From contig BMTG01000008.1 of assembly GCA_014649555.1 (NCBI GenBank), positions 124,001 to 188,000 of the forward strand: DNA of 64,000 nucleotides. The letters run 5' to 3'. Shown here piece after piece: positions 16,578-24,530 of this stretch (its first letter is position 1; every line of letters begins with the position of its first letter). The translations under genes were made by a program, and so were the position numbers. The notes under the pieces were generated by a model, which was given only the letters and a program-made list of their open reading frames with translations, did no database searches and was not told where the DNA came from. Source of the DNA: Streptomyces globisporus. Its GTDB lineage: Bacteria > Actinomycetota > Actinomycetes > Streptomycetales > Streptomycetaceae.

Positions 16578-17557
16578 AGCGTGCTCCAGTCCTGGTCGGG
16601 GTAGCGGTGCACGGGCGCCGACACATCGTCGAGCGCCTGGCAGATCTCGTAGGGAAGACTAAGCGCCTCCACTGACAAAGCCTCCGTGAGCTGCCCGGCG
16701 TTGCGCGCACCGAGGATCGGCGCGGCCACCCCCGGCCGGTCCCGGACCCAGGCGAGCGCCACCTGGAGCGGGCTCGTCGCCAGGCCGTCCGCCGCCGTCG
16801 CCACCGCGTCCACGACCCGGGCCGCCGCGTCGTCGAGATACGGCTCGACGAACGGGGCGAGCCGCTCGGACGCGCCCCGGGAGTCGGACGGGGTGCCCTG
16901 GCGGTACTTGCCGGTGAGCACTCCGCGCCCCAGCGGGGAGGACGGCAGCAGCCCGATCCCGAGGTCCAGCGCGGCGGGCAGCACCTCGCGCTCGATGCCC
17001 CGCTGGAGCAGCGAGTACTCCATCTGCGTACTGGCCAGCCGGGTGCGCACCCCGGGCGCGGCGAGCTGCCAGGTGGCCGCCTTCGCCAGCTGCCAGCCGC
17101 AGAAGTCCGACACGCCCGCGTAGCGCACACGGCCCGAGGAGACGGCCAGGTCCACCGCCTGGAGCGTCTCCTCCAGCGGGGTCGCCGGGTCGAAGGCGTG
17201 GACCTGCCACAGGTCCACGTAATCCGTGCCGAGCCGCTCCAGGGAGGCGTCCAGGGCGGCCAGGAGATGCCCGCGCGAGGCGTTGACGCGGCGATAGGGG
17301 TCGGGGACGTTTCCGGCTTTCGTGGCGATGACCAGGTCCTCACGGGGGATCAGGCTGCCCACGAGCCGTCCCAGCAGATACTCGGCCTCGCCGCCCCCGT
17401 ACACATCGGCGGTGTCCACCAGGGTGCCGCCCGCGTCCCAGAAGGCCTTCAGCTGGTCGGCGGCGTCGTGCTCGTCCGTGTCCCGGCCCCAGGTGAGGGT
17501 GCCGAGCCCGATCCGGGACACGCGAAGGCCGGTACGGCCGAGATGCCTCTGCTCCAT
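16574..17557 (-). CDS. Aldo/keto reductase
   Basis: A 327-residue NADPH-dependent oxidoreductase of the TIM-barrel AKR family, starting at ATG 17557 (MEQRHLGRTGLRVSRIGLGT). An ATG 10 codons earlier is less likely. Family motifs include DTADVYGGGEAEYLLG (catalytic Asp and Tyr), VIATKAG (catalytic Lys), DLWQVHAFD (catalytic His region) and LAWVRDRPGVAAPILGARN (cofactor site). It reduces or oxidises carbonyl compounds; the substrate is not predictable. It overlaps the downstream RecD2-like gene by 4 bp, so the two are co-translated. Confidence 0.9.
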   Translation of the reverse strand: MEQRHLGRTGLRVSRIGLGTLTWGRDTDEHDAADQLKAFWDAGGTLVDTADVYGGGEAEYLLGRLVGSLIPREDLVIATKAGNVPDPYRRVNASRGHLLAALDASLERLGTDYVDLWQVHAFDPATPLEETLQAVDLAVSSGRVRYAGVSDFCGWQLAKAATWQLAAPGVRTRLASTQMEYSLLQRGIEREVLPAALDLGIGLLPSSPLGRGVLTGKYRQGTPSDSRGASERLAPFVEPYLDDAAARVVDAVATAADGLATSPLQVALAWVRDRPGVAAPILGARNAGQLTEALSVEALSLPYEICQALDDVSAPVHRYPDQDWSTL

Positions 17558-17671
17558 GGGCGCTGAGATTACTGGCCATGGCCCCACGGGGTGCAGGGGC
17601 TGTGGACAACCCGAGGTCCGCCGGGCCTGCCGGATCGCCGCCGCCCGCGCTAGAGTCCGGAGAAAGGGACG

Positions 17672-17685
17672 TTACTGATCAGTAA
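17672..17685. promoter_or_regulatory. Perfect 14-bp palindromic operator candidate
   Basis: TTACTGATCAGTAA is a perfect palindrome directly upstream of the ribosome site of the LLM oxidoreductase. TAGAGT at 17651-17656 is a suitable -10 box, so the palindrome would lie just downstream of the transcription start, a classic place for repressor binding. The form resembles TetR-family operators, but no regulator gene lies next to it. Confidence 0.6.
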
Positions 17686-17696
17686 GGGGAGCGGCT

Positions 17697-18746
17697 ATGC
17701 GGCTCGGCATCAATCTCGGTTACTGGGGCGCCGGCATGGACGGCGACAACCTCGCCGTCGCGCAGGAGGCCGACCGGCTCGGCTACGACGTCTGCTGGGC
17801 GGCCGAGGCGTACGGCTCCGACGCCCCGACCGTGCTGACCTGGGTCGCGGCCCAGACCGAGTCGATCGACGTCGGCTCCGCCATCATGCAGATCCCGGCC
17901 CGGCAGCCCACCACGACGGCGATGACCGCCGCCACCCTCGACTCGCTCTCCGGCGGCCGTTTCCGGCTCGGCCTCGGCGTCTCGGGCCCGCAGGTCTCCG
18001 AGGGCTGGTACGGCGTGAAGTTCGACAAGCCGCTGGCCCGCACCCGCGAGTACGTGGAGATCGTCCGCAAGGCGATGACCCGCGAGCGCGTGAGTTACGA
18101 GGGCGCGCACTGGACGCTGCCGCTGCCCGGCGGCCCGGGCAAGCCGATCAAGCTCACCGTACACCCCCAGCGCGAGCACATCCCGCTCTACATCGCCGCG
18201 ATCGGCCCCAAGAACCTGGAACAGACCGGTGAGATCGCCGACGGCGCCCTGCTGATCTTCCCCTCCGCCGAGCACCTGGAGGAGACCGCGATCCAGCCGC
18301 TGCGCGCGGGCCGCGAGAAGGCCGGCAAGAGCATGGAGGGCTTCGACGTCAGCCCGACGCTGCCGCTGGCCGTCGGCGACGACGTGATGGGCCTCGCCGA
18401 CATGTTCCGCCCGTACACCGCCCTGTACGTCGGCGGGATGGGCAGCCGGAAGCAGAACTTCTACAACCAGCTCGCCCAGCGCATGGGGTACGAGAAGGAG
18501 GCCGCCGAGATCCAGGACAAGTACCTGGACGGGGACAAGGCCGGGGCCGCCGCCGCCGTACCGCACCAGCTGATCGACCAGACCGCGCTGCTCGGCCCCG
18601 TCGAGCGGATCGCCGACCGCATGCAGGCCTACGCGGCCGCCGGGGTCACCACGCTCAACCTCGCCCCGGCCGGCTTCACCCTGGAGGAGCGGCTCACCGC
18701 CCTGCGCGCCGGCACGGACGCCCTGGAGCGCTCCGGACTCGCGTAA
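17697..18746 (+). CDS. LLM-class F420-dependent oxidoreductase
   Basis: A 349-residue luciferase-like monooxygenase-fold protein. The N-terminus MRLGINLGYWGAGMDGDNLA, the segment VGSAIMQIPARQPTTTAMTA and GGRFRLGLGVSGPQVSEGWYG are typical of the F420-using subgroup found in Streptomyces and mycobacteria. These enzymes transfer hydride between reduced F420 and an organic substrate, which is unknown here. The ribosome site AAGGGGAG overlaps the end of the palindrome at 17672-17685, so binding there could also affect translation initiation. A strong terminator follows. Confidence 0.88.
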   Translation: MRLGINLGYWGAGMDGDNLAVAQEADRLGYDVCWAAEAYGSDAPTVLTWVAAQTESIDVGSAIMQIPARQPTTTAMTAATLDSLSGGRFRLGLGVSGPQVSEGWYGVKFDKPLARTREYVEIVRKAMTRERVSYEGAHWTLPLPGGPGKPIKLTVHPQREHIPLYIAAIGPKNLEQTGEIADGALLIFPSAEHLEETAIQPLRAGREKAGKSMEGFDVSPTLPLAVGDDVMGLADMFRPYTALYVGGMGSRKQNFYNQLAQRMGYEKEAAEIQDKYLDGDKAGAAAAVPHQLIDQTALLGPVERIADRMQAYAAAGVTTLNLAPAGFTLEERLTALRAGTDALERSGLA

Positions 18747-18763
18747 CACCCGCGGGCAGCACT

Positions 18764-18806
18764 ACGGCCGTGGTGGGGGCTCGGGGGTCTTCCCCGCCAC
18801 GGCCGT
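18764..18806 (+). terminator. Terminator after the F420-dependent oxidoreductase
   Basis: Arms ACGGCCGTGGTGGGG and CCCCGCCACGGCCGT pair over 15 bp with one G-T wobble and a 13-base loop. Confidence 0.75.
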
Positions 18807-19004
18807 CAGCAGGAACAACGCGCGACGCGCCCAAGGGTTACGCCGTCCCGGCGGGCGTGCCGGCCGTGGGCGCCACCGGCCGCCGCCGTACGCGGTGCGT
18901 GACCGCTCCGGTTGCCGACCGCCCCGTAGCCCATTTGACTCGTTCTGCGGAATACCGCTCCGCGGACCTGGGCTCCGCGGAAAACGGGTACGGAGGTGGC
19001 CCTC

Positions 19005-19793
19005 ATGCTCTCTGCGCAGACCCTGTTCCAGGAGATCCTGGACAACGACGAGTCCTACCGGCTCTTCTGTTCCATCGCCGCGAGCGGTGAGGCCCAGGGC
19101 GGCTGGGAGAACGCCCGCATCGCCGCCCTCGTCCCGGAGGGCCGCCGTGAGCTGGCCCCCAGGATCGTCCGGCACGGCGCCGACGAGGACAAGCACGGCC
19201 GGATCTTCAACGCCCTTCTGAAGAAGCGCGGACTGCCGCCCGTCGAGGTCCCGCCGGAGACGGACTACACGATGCTCCTGGAGCAGCAGGGCATCGGCCT
19301 CGCGCACTCCCGGCTGCGCGGCGAGGAGCGGCTCACCGAGCGCGACATCATCACCTATCTGGCCCACAGCCGGATCACCGAGCAGCGCGCGTCCGAGCAG
19401 ATGCAGCTGCTGCGCCGCTACTTCGCCGACCACCCCGACATCGGCCGCGCGGTGAAGATGATCTCCAACGACGAGGACAACCACCTCGCCTACTGCCACG
19501 AGGAACTGCTCGCCCTCGCCCGCGAGGGGCACGGCCGGACCATCCAGCGGATCATGCGCGAGTGCGCCCTGGCCGAAATCCGCGTCTACCGCGACGTCAG
19601 CCTCGCCGTGATGGCCGGCATGGGCCGCATCCTCGGCTGGTCCCGCCCCAAGGCCGCCGTCCTCGCCGCGGGCATCCACGCGGTGTACGCGTACGAGCGC
19701 CTCGTCGGCTGGCGGCGCATGGTCACCCTGGAGATGCCGGAGCGGCGCAACGCGCTCGGCAGCCCCGCGGTGCCCGAGCACGAGTACGCCTGA
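19005..19793 (+). CDS. Ferritin-like di-iron protein
   Basis: A 262-residue helical protein. ATG 19005 is chosen because GGAGGT (18992-18997) is 7 bases upstream; a GTG at 18996 overlaps that ribosome site. Two ExxH-type metal motifs occur in the expected helices: HGADEDKHGRIF (about residue 60) and MISNDEDNHLAYCHEE (about 155). Further carboxylates are in GGWENARIAA and RITEQRASEQM. The pattern fits the ferritin-like superfamily (rubrerythrin/ribonucleotide-reductase fold). Iron storage, oxidase or hydroxylase roles are all possible. It is not a classical cage-forming ferritin, because the C-terminal helices are different and basic. Confidence 0.8.
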   Translation: MLSAQTLFQEILDNDESYRLFCSIAASGEAQGGWENARIAALVPEGRRELAPRIVRHGADEDKHGRIFNALLKKRGLPPVEVPPETDYTMLLEQQGIGLAHSRLRGEERLTERDIITYLAHSRITEQRASEQMQLLRRYFADHPDIGRAVKMISNDEDNHLAYCHEELLALAREGHGRTIQRIMRECALAEIRVYRDVSLAVMAGMGRILGWSRPKAAVLAAGIHAVYAYERLVGWRRMVTLEMPERRNALGSPAVPEHEYA

Positions 19794-19821
19794 GGCCCTG
19801 GCGGCCCGGTGCCCCCGGCCG

Positions 19822-20817
19822 CTAGAGCCAGCCGCGCCGCTTGAACAGCCGGTACAGCCCGTACACCGCGAAGCCCATCAGCGCGACCACCGCCGGATAC
19901 GTCCACGGCCAGTGCAGCTCCGGCATGTGGTCGAAGTTCATGCCGTAGATGCCCGCCACCATCGTCGGCACGGCGGCCATCGCCGCCCAGGCGGAGATCT
20001 TGCGCATGTCGTCGTTCTGCCGCACGCCCATCTGCGCCAGATGCGCCGACAGGATGTCCGAGAGCAGCCGGTCCAACCCCTCCACCTGCTCGTTGGCGCG
20101 GGTCAGATGGTCGGCCACGTCCCGGAAGAACGGCTGCGCCTGCTCGTGGACGAACGGCACGCCCGCGGCCGACAGCCGGGCCATCGGCGCCGTCAGCGGA
20201 CCGGCCGCCCTGCGGAACTCCAGCACCTGCCGTTTGAAGGTGTAGATCCGGGCGGCGGTGTTCTTCGAGTCGCCGGAGCCGGTCGGCGCGAAGACCTGCG
20301 CCTCCAGCTCCTCCAGGTCGACCTGGAGCTCGCCGGCCACGTCCATGTAGTGGTCCACGACCGCGTCGCTGACCGCGTACAGGACCGCCGTCGGGCCGTG
20401 CTTGAGGACCTCGGGCTCGGACTCCAGCCGCCGTCGGACGGCCGCCAGCGGGGCGCCCTCGCCGTGCCGGACCGTCACCACGAACGCGTCCCCTATGAAG
20501 ACCATCAGTTCGTCGGCGCTGACCGTGTCGCTCTCGGGCTCGTAGACGATCGGCTTGAGCACCACGAACAGGGAGTCGTCGTACACCTCCAGCTTGGGCC
20601 GTTGGTGCGCCCGCAGCGCGTCCTCCACCGCCAGCGGGTGCAGAGCGAACTCGTCCCGTACGAGGTCGAACTCCTCCTCCGTCGGCTCGTGCAGGCCGAT
20701 CCACAGGAACGCGTCGTGCGAGGCCCGCGCCTCGTCCAGGGCGTCGGAGAAGTCGTCGGGCCGTTCGGTGCGGCGCCCGTCCCGGTAGATGGCACAGTCC
20801 ACGATCACGGCGGGCAT
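19822..20817 (-). CDS. corA: CorA-family magnesium/cobalt transporter
   Basis: The 331-residue channel protein starts at ATG 20817 with AGGGAAG upstream. The N-terminal cytoplasmic domain contains WIGLHEPTEEEFD and HPLAVEDALRAHQRPKLEVYDD, a CorA signature. Long stalk helices (about 150-265) lead to two C-terminal membrane segments. The selectivity motif GMN is in GIYGMNFDHMPELHW just after TM1. CorA forms a pentamer that imports Mg2+ down its gradient. The terminal KRRGWL tail is basic, as usual. It is divergent from the phosphatase gene, with 59 bp between the two starts. Confidence 0.93.
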   Translation of the reverse strand: MPAVIVDCAIYRDGRRTERPDDFSDALDEARASHDAFLWIGLHEPTEEEFDLVRDEFALHPLAVEDALRAHQRPKLEVYDDSLFVVLKPIVYEPESDTVSADELMVFIGDAFVVTVRHGEGAPLAAVRRRLESEPEVLKHGPTAVLYAVSDAVVDHYMDVAGELQVDLEELEAQVFAPTGSGDSKNTAARIYTFKRQVLEFRRAAGPLTAPMARLSAAGVPFVHEQAQPFFRDVADHLTRANEQVEGLDRLLSDILSAHLAQMGVRQNDDMRKISAWAAMAAVPTMVAGIYGMNFDHMPELHWPWTYPAVVALMGFAVYGLYRLFKRRGWL

Positions 20818-20876
20818 TCTTCCCTGTGAACCCGTCCCCACGCACCTCCGCGCACCTCCGCCGTACGCTGGCGGGT

Positions 20877-21599
20877 ATGCCCACGCTGATCCTCGTACGC
20901 CACGGACGGTCCACCGCCAACACCGCCGGGGTGCTCGCGGGCCGCACCCCCGGCGTCCTTCTCGACGAACGCGGCGCCGCACAGGCCGCGGCCCTGCCCG
21001 GCCGGCTCGCCGCCGTCGTCCCGGTCCTCGCCGTCAGCAGCCCCCTGGAACGCTGCCGGCAGACGCTCCAGCCACTCCTCGACGCGCGCCCGGGCCTGCC
21101 CCTGCACCCCGAGGACCGGATCAGCGAGTGCGACTACGGCCACTGGTCGGGCCGGAAGCTGGCCGAACTCGCCGACGAGCCGCTGATGTCGGTCGTCCAG
21201 CAGCACCCCTCCGCCGCGGCCTTCCCCGGCGGTGAGTCCATGCGCGCCATGCAGGCCCGCGCCGTCGACGCCGTACGCGACTGGAACGAGCGCGTCGAGG
21301 CGGAGCACGGCGAGGACGCCACGTACGTCATGTGCTCGCACGGCGACATCATCAAGTCCCTCGTCGCCGACGCCCTGGGCATGCACCTGGACCTCTTCCA
21401 GCGCATCCACGTCGACCCCTGTTCGGTCACCGCGATCCGCTACACCCGGCTGCGGCCCTTCCTCCTGCGGCTCGGCGACACCGGCGACCTCGCCTCCCTG
21501 GCGCCCCGCGAAAACGCCGTCGGGGCGGACGCCGCCGCGTCCCCCGCCGGTGACGGTTCGGCGGACGCGACGGTCGGGGGCGGCGCGGGCGCGCCGTGA
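20877..21599 (+). CDS. Histidine-phosphatase-family protein (MSMEG_4193-type putative phosphomutase)
   Basis: A 240-residue protein with the phosphohistidine motif LVRHGRST (R8, H9, G10) and the second catalytic histidine in VMCSHGDIIKSLVADALGM. FPGGESMRAMQAR is also typical. In actinobacteria this subgroup lies next to DUF3090, the SCO1664-family gene and mshC, exactly as here, which suggests a linked but unknown role. A TACGCT -10 box (20864-20869) lies 13 bases before ATG 20877, so the transcript may be leaderless. The C-terminal 35 residues are Ala/Gly-rich and probably disordered. Confidence 0.87.
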   Translation: MPTLILVRHGRSTANTAGVLAGRTPGVLLDERGAAQAAALPGRLAAVVPVLAVSSPLERCRQTLQPLLDARPGLPLHPEDRISECDYGHWSGRKLAELADEPLMSVVQQHPSAAAFPGGESMRAMQARAVDAVRDWNERVEAEHGEDATYVMCSHGDIIKSLVADALGMHLDLFQRIHVDPCSVTAIRYTRLRPFLLRLGDTGDLASLAPRENAVGADAAASPAGDGSADATVGGGAGAP

Positions 21600-21669
21600 T
21601 CGCTCCGGGCAGTAGGGTGGACGCGCCGTAGCGCCGCCCAACCACCATCGAAGCTCAAGGGAGCAGGAC

Positions 21670-22260
21670 GTGTCCCGTCAGGTGTTCCTCTACGACCCAC
21701 CGGACCGATTCGTGGCCGGTACGGTCGGGCTGCCTGGCCGCCGTACGTTTTTCCTGCAGGCGTCCTCCCAGGGCCGGGTCACCAGTGTCGCCCTGGAGAA
21801 GACCCAGGTCGCCGCGCTCGCCGAGCGGATCGACGAACTGCTCGACGAGGTCGTACGCCGCACCGGGGGCAACTCCCCGGTGCCCGCCGTGGCCCCCACC
21901 GACGTCTCCGACACCGCGCCGCTCGACGTGCCCGTCGAGGAGGAGTTCCGGGTCGGCACCATGGCTCTGGCCTGGGACGGCGAGGAACAGCGCATGATCG
22001 TCGAGGCGCAGGCCCTCGTCGAGCTCGACGCCGACTCCGAGGACGACCTCGCGGAGGCCGAGGAGAAGCTCCTCCAGGACGAGGAGAACGGCCCGCCGAT
22101 GCTCCGTGTCCGGCTCAGCGGTGCCCAGGCCCGCGCCTTCGCCAAGCGGGCCCTGGACGTCGTCAACGCCGGCCGCCCGCCGTGCCCGCTGTGCAGCCTG
22201 CCGCTCGATCCGGAAGGACACGTATGCCCGCGCCAGAACGGATACCGTCGCGGAGCCTGA
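21670..22260 (+). CDS. DUF3090-family protein
   Basis: A 196-residue protein starting at GTG 21670 after GGGAGCAGG. The N-terminal MSRQVFLYDPPDRFVAGTVG and RTFFLQASSQGRVTSVALEK are hallmarks of DUF3090 (TIGR03847). The C-terminus has a small zinc-binding-like motif CPLCSLPLDPEGHVCPR. No activity is known. The 3' end overlaps the next gene by 37 bp, and the four-gene order ending in mshC is conserved across actinobacteria. Confidence 0.88.
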   Translation: MSRQVFLYDPPDRFVAGTVGLPGRRTFFLQASSQGRVTSVALEKTQVAALAERIDELLDEVVRRTGGNSPVPAVAPTDVSDTAPLDVPVEEEFRVGTMALAWDGEEQRMIVEAQALVELDADSEDDLAEAEEKLLQDEENGPPMLRVRLSGAQARAFAKRALDVVNAGRPPCPLCSLPLDPEGHVCPRQNGYRRGA

Positions 22261-23063
22261 CGGACACCGAGCTGCTCACCCTGCTCACCGAGGGCACGCT
22301 CACGGTCCTCGGGCAGGTCGGCGGGGCGTCCAACGCGGTGCTGCACTGCACGGTGGCGTACGACGGCGAGGAGCGCACCTGCGCCTACAAGCCGGTCGCA
22401 GGGGAGCAGCCGCTCTGGGACTTCCCCGACGGCACCCTCGCCCAGCGGGAGGCCGCCGCGTACGAGATCTCCCGGGCGACCGGCTGGGACCTCGTGCCGC
22501 CGACCGTGCTGCGGGACGGGCCGTACGGGCAGGGCATGGTCCAGCTCTGGATCGACGGACCCGAGGACGGTGAGGACGCCCCCGAGCTGCTGGCGCTCGT
22601 CGAGGGCGAGGAGCCGGGCGACGGCTGGAAGGCCGTGGGCTTCGCGGACGTGGGGGAGGGGAGGACCGCGCTGCTGGTGCACGCGGACGATCCCCGGCTG
22701 CGGCGGCTCGCGGTGCTGGACGCGGTGATCAACAACGGCGACCGCAAGGGCGGCCATCTGCTGCCCGCGCCCGGCGGGCGGCTCTTCGGTATCGACCACG
22801 GCGTCACCTTCAACGCCGACGACAAGCTGCGGACCCTGCTCTGGGGCTGGGCGGGCGAACCGCTCACCGAAGAGGCCCTGGAGGTGCTGGGCCGGCTCGC
22901 CGCCGGGCTGGCGCCGGGGGCAGGTCTCGCCACCCGGATGGCGGAACTCATCACCCCGGCCGAGCTGGAGGCCCTGCGGGAGCGGGTCGACGGGCTGCTC
23001 AAGAGCGCCGTGCACCCGAAGCCGAGCGGCCAGTGGCCGCCTATTCCCTGGCCACCGGTGTAG
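22224..23063 (+). CDS. SCO1664-family protein (PI3/4-kinase-like fold)
   Basis: A 279-residue protein starting at ATG 22224 after GGAAGGA, inside the end of the DUF3090 gene. It matches TIGR03843 (SCO1664 family): GGASNAVLHCTV and CAYKPVAGEQPLWDFPDG in the N-lobe, with K in YKP as the likely nucleotide contact. VINNGDRKGGHLL and LFGIDHGVTFN resemble the catalytic and metal motifs (HxD.. and DxG-like) of phosphatidylinositol-kinase-like folds. Substrate unknown. Overlap with the upstream gene implies translational coupling. Confidence 0.87.
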   Translation: MPAPERIPSRSLTDTELLTLLTEGTLTVLGQVGGASNAVLHCTVAYDGEERTCAYKPVAGEQPLWDFPDGTLAQREAAAYEISRATGWDLVPPTVLRDGPYGQGMVQLWIDGPEDGEDAPELLALVEGEEPGDGWKAVGFADVGEGRTALLVHADDPRLRRLAVLDAVINNGDRKGGHLLPAPGGRLFGIDHGVTFNADDKLRTLLWGWAGEPLTEEALEVLGRLAAGLAPGAGLATRMAELITPAELEALRERVDGLLKSAVHPKPSGQWPPIPWPPV

Positions 23064-23186
23064 TACGCGCCCGACGGCGCGACTCGCGCTCTACCGGCTG
23101 CCAGGAGTTGCACGCAAGAGGGCCTCTTCGGACAGGTTTCCGGAGCCGGTTCGTATCCGGAAGCAACGTCCGGTTACGCTCATGAC

Positions 23187-24416
23187 ATGCATGCCTGGCC
23201 CGCTTCTGAGGTCCCCGCCCTGCCCGGCAAGGGCCGCGACCTTCGGATCCACGACACCGCGACCGGCGGACGGATCACCCTTGACCCCGGTCCCGTCGCC
23301 CGCATCTACGTCTGCGGCATCACGCCGTACGACGCGACCCACATGGGTCATGCGGCGACCTACAACGCGTTCGACCTCGTTCAGCGCGTGTGGCTCGACA
23401 CCAAGCGGCAGGTTCACTATGTCCAGAACGTGACCGACGTGGACGATCCGCTGCTGGAGCGGGCCGTGCGCGACGGTCAGGACTGGACCGAGCTCGCGGA
23501 GCGCGAGACGGCACTCTTCCGCGAGGACATGACCGCCCTGCGGATGCTGCCCCCGCAGCACTACATCGGAGCGGTCGAGGCCATACCGGGCATCGTGCCC
23601 CTCGTCGAACGCCTCCGGGACGCGGGCGCCGCCTACGACCTGGACGGCGACACCTACTTCTCCGTCGACGCCGACCCGCACTTCGGCGAGGTCTCCGGCC
23701 TCGACGCCGAGGCGATGCGCCTGCTCTCCGCCGAGCGCGGTGGCGACCCGGAGCGCCCCGGAAAGAAGAACCCCCTCGACCCGATGCTCTGGATGGCCGC
23801 CCGCCCGGGTGAGCCGAGCTGGGACGGGGCCTCCCTGGGCGAGGGCCGCCCGGGCTGGCACATCGAGTGCGTCGCCATCGCACTGGACCACCTCGGCATG
23901 GGCTTCGACATCCAGGGCGGCGGCTCCGACCTCGCCTTCCCGCACCACGAGATGGGCGCCTCGCACGCCCAGGCGCTGACCGGCGAGCACCCCTTCGCCC
24001 AGGCCTACGTCCACGCGGGCATGGTCGGCCTGGACGGCGAGAAGATGTCCAAGTCGCGCGGCAACCTGGTCTTCGTCTCGGCGCTGCGCCGCGACGGCGT
24101 GGACCCCGCGGCCATCCGGCTCGCGCTGCTCTCCCGCCACTACCGCTCCGACTGGGAGTGGACCGACCAGGTGCTGGCCGACGCCGTCGAGCGCCTCGCG
24201 CGCTGGCGGGCCGCCGTCTCGCGCCCCGACGGGCCGTCCGCCGACGCGCTGGTCGAGGAGGTCCGCGAAGCCCTCGCCGACGATCTCGACAGCCCCGCCG
24301 CGCTCGCCGCGGTGGACCGCTGGGCCGCGCTCCAGGGCGCGGAGGGCGGCACCGACGAGGGCGCGCCCGGCCTCGTCTCGCGTACGGTCGACGCCCTGCT
24401 GGGGGTCGCTCTGTAG
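23187..24416 (+). CDS. mshC: Cysteine:GlcN-Ins ligase, mycothiol biosynthesis
   Basis: The 409-residue enzyme joins cysteine, via cysteinyl-AMP, to the amine of glucosaminyl-inositol, the third step of mycothiol synthesis. It is a paralog of cysteinyl-tRNA synthetase without the anticodon-binding domain. Visible motifs are the HIGH-like HMGH (residues 52-55), C43 in [12 protein letters not shown] as a zinc ligand, [24 protein letters not shown] and KMSKS. Length is typical for MshC and shorter than CysS. TACGCT at 23175-23180 lies 12 bases before ATG 23187, suggesting a leaderless mRNA. It ends the four-gene conserved cluster, with an excellent terminator after it. Confidence 0.94.
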   Translation: MHAWPASEVPALPGKGRDLRIHDTATGGRITLDPGPVARIYVCGITPYDATHMGHAATYNAFDLVQRVWLDTKRQVHYVQNVTDVDDPLLERAVRDGQDWTELAERETALFREDMTALRMLPPQHYIGAVEAIPGIVPLVERLRDAGAAYDLDGDTYFSVDADPHFGEVSGLDAEAMRLLSAERGGDPERPGKKNPLDPMLWMAARPGEPSWDGASLGEGRPGWHIECVAIALDHLGMGFDIQGGGSDLAFPHHEMGASHAQALTGEHPFAQAYVHAGMVGLDGEKMSKSRGNLVFVSALRRDGVDPAAIRLALLSRHYRSDWEWTDQVLADAVERLARWRAAVSRPDGPSADALVEEVREALADDLDSPAALAAVDRWAALQGAEGGTDEGAPGLVSRTVDALLGVAL

Positions 24417-24443
24417 GCGGTTCCCCCGCCCGCCCCATGGCTT

Positions 24444-24488
24444 GAACCGGCCTCGGACTTCTCTACGAAGTTCGGGGCCGGTTCCTTT
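24444..24488 (+). terminator. Intrinsic terminator after mshC
   Basis: An 18-bp stem (24444-24461 with 24467-24484, two G-T wobbles), loop TCTAC, followed by CTTTTTG. This is one of the few hairpins in this window with a real T-run. Confidence 0.92.
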
Positions 24489-24530
24489 TTGTCCATGTTC
24501 ATGTGCTCGAAGTTGCGCTAAAAGCCTTCT

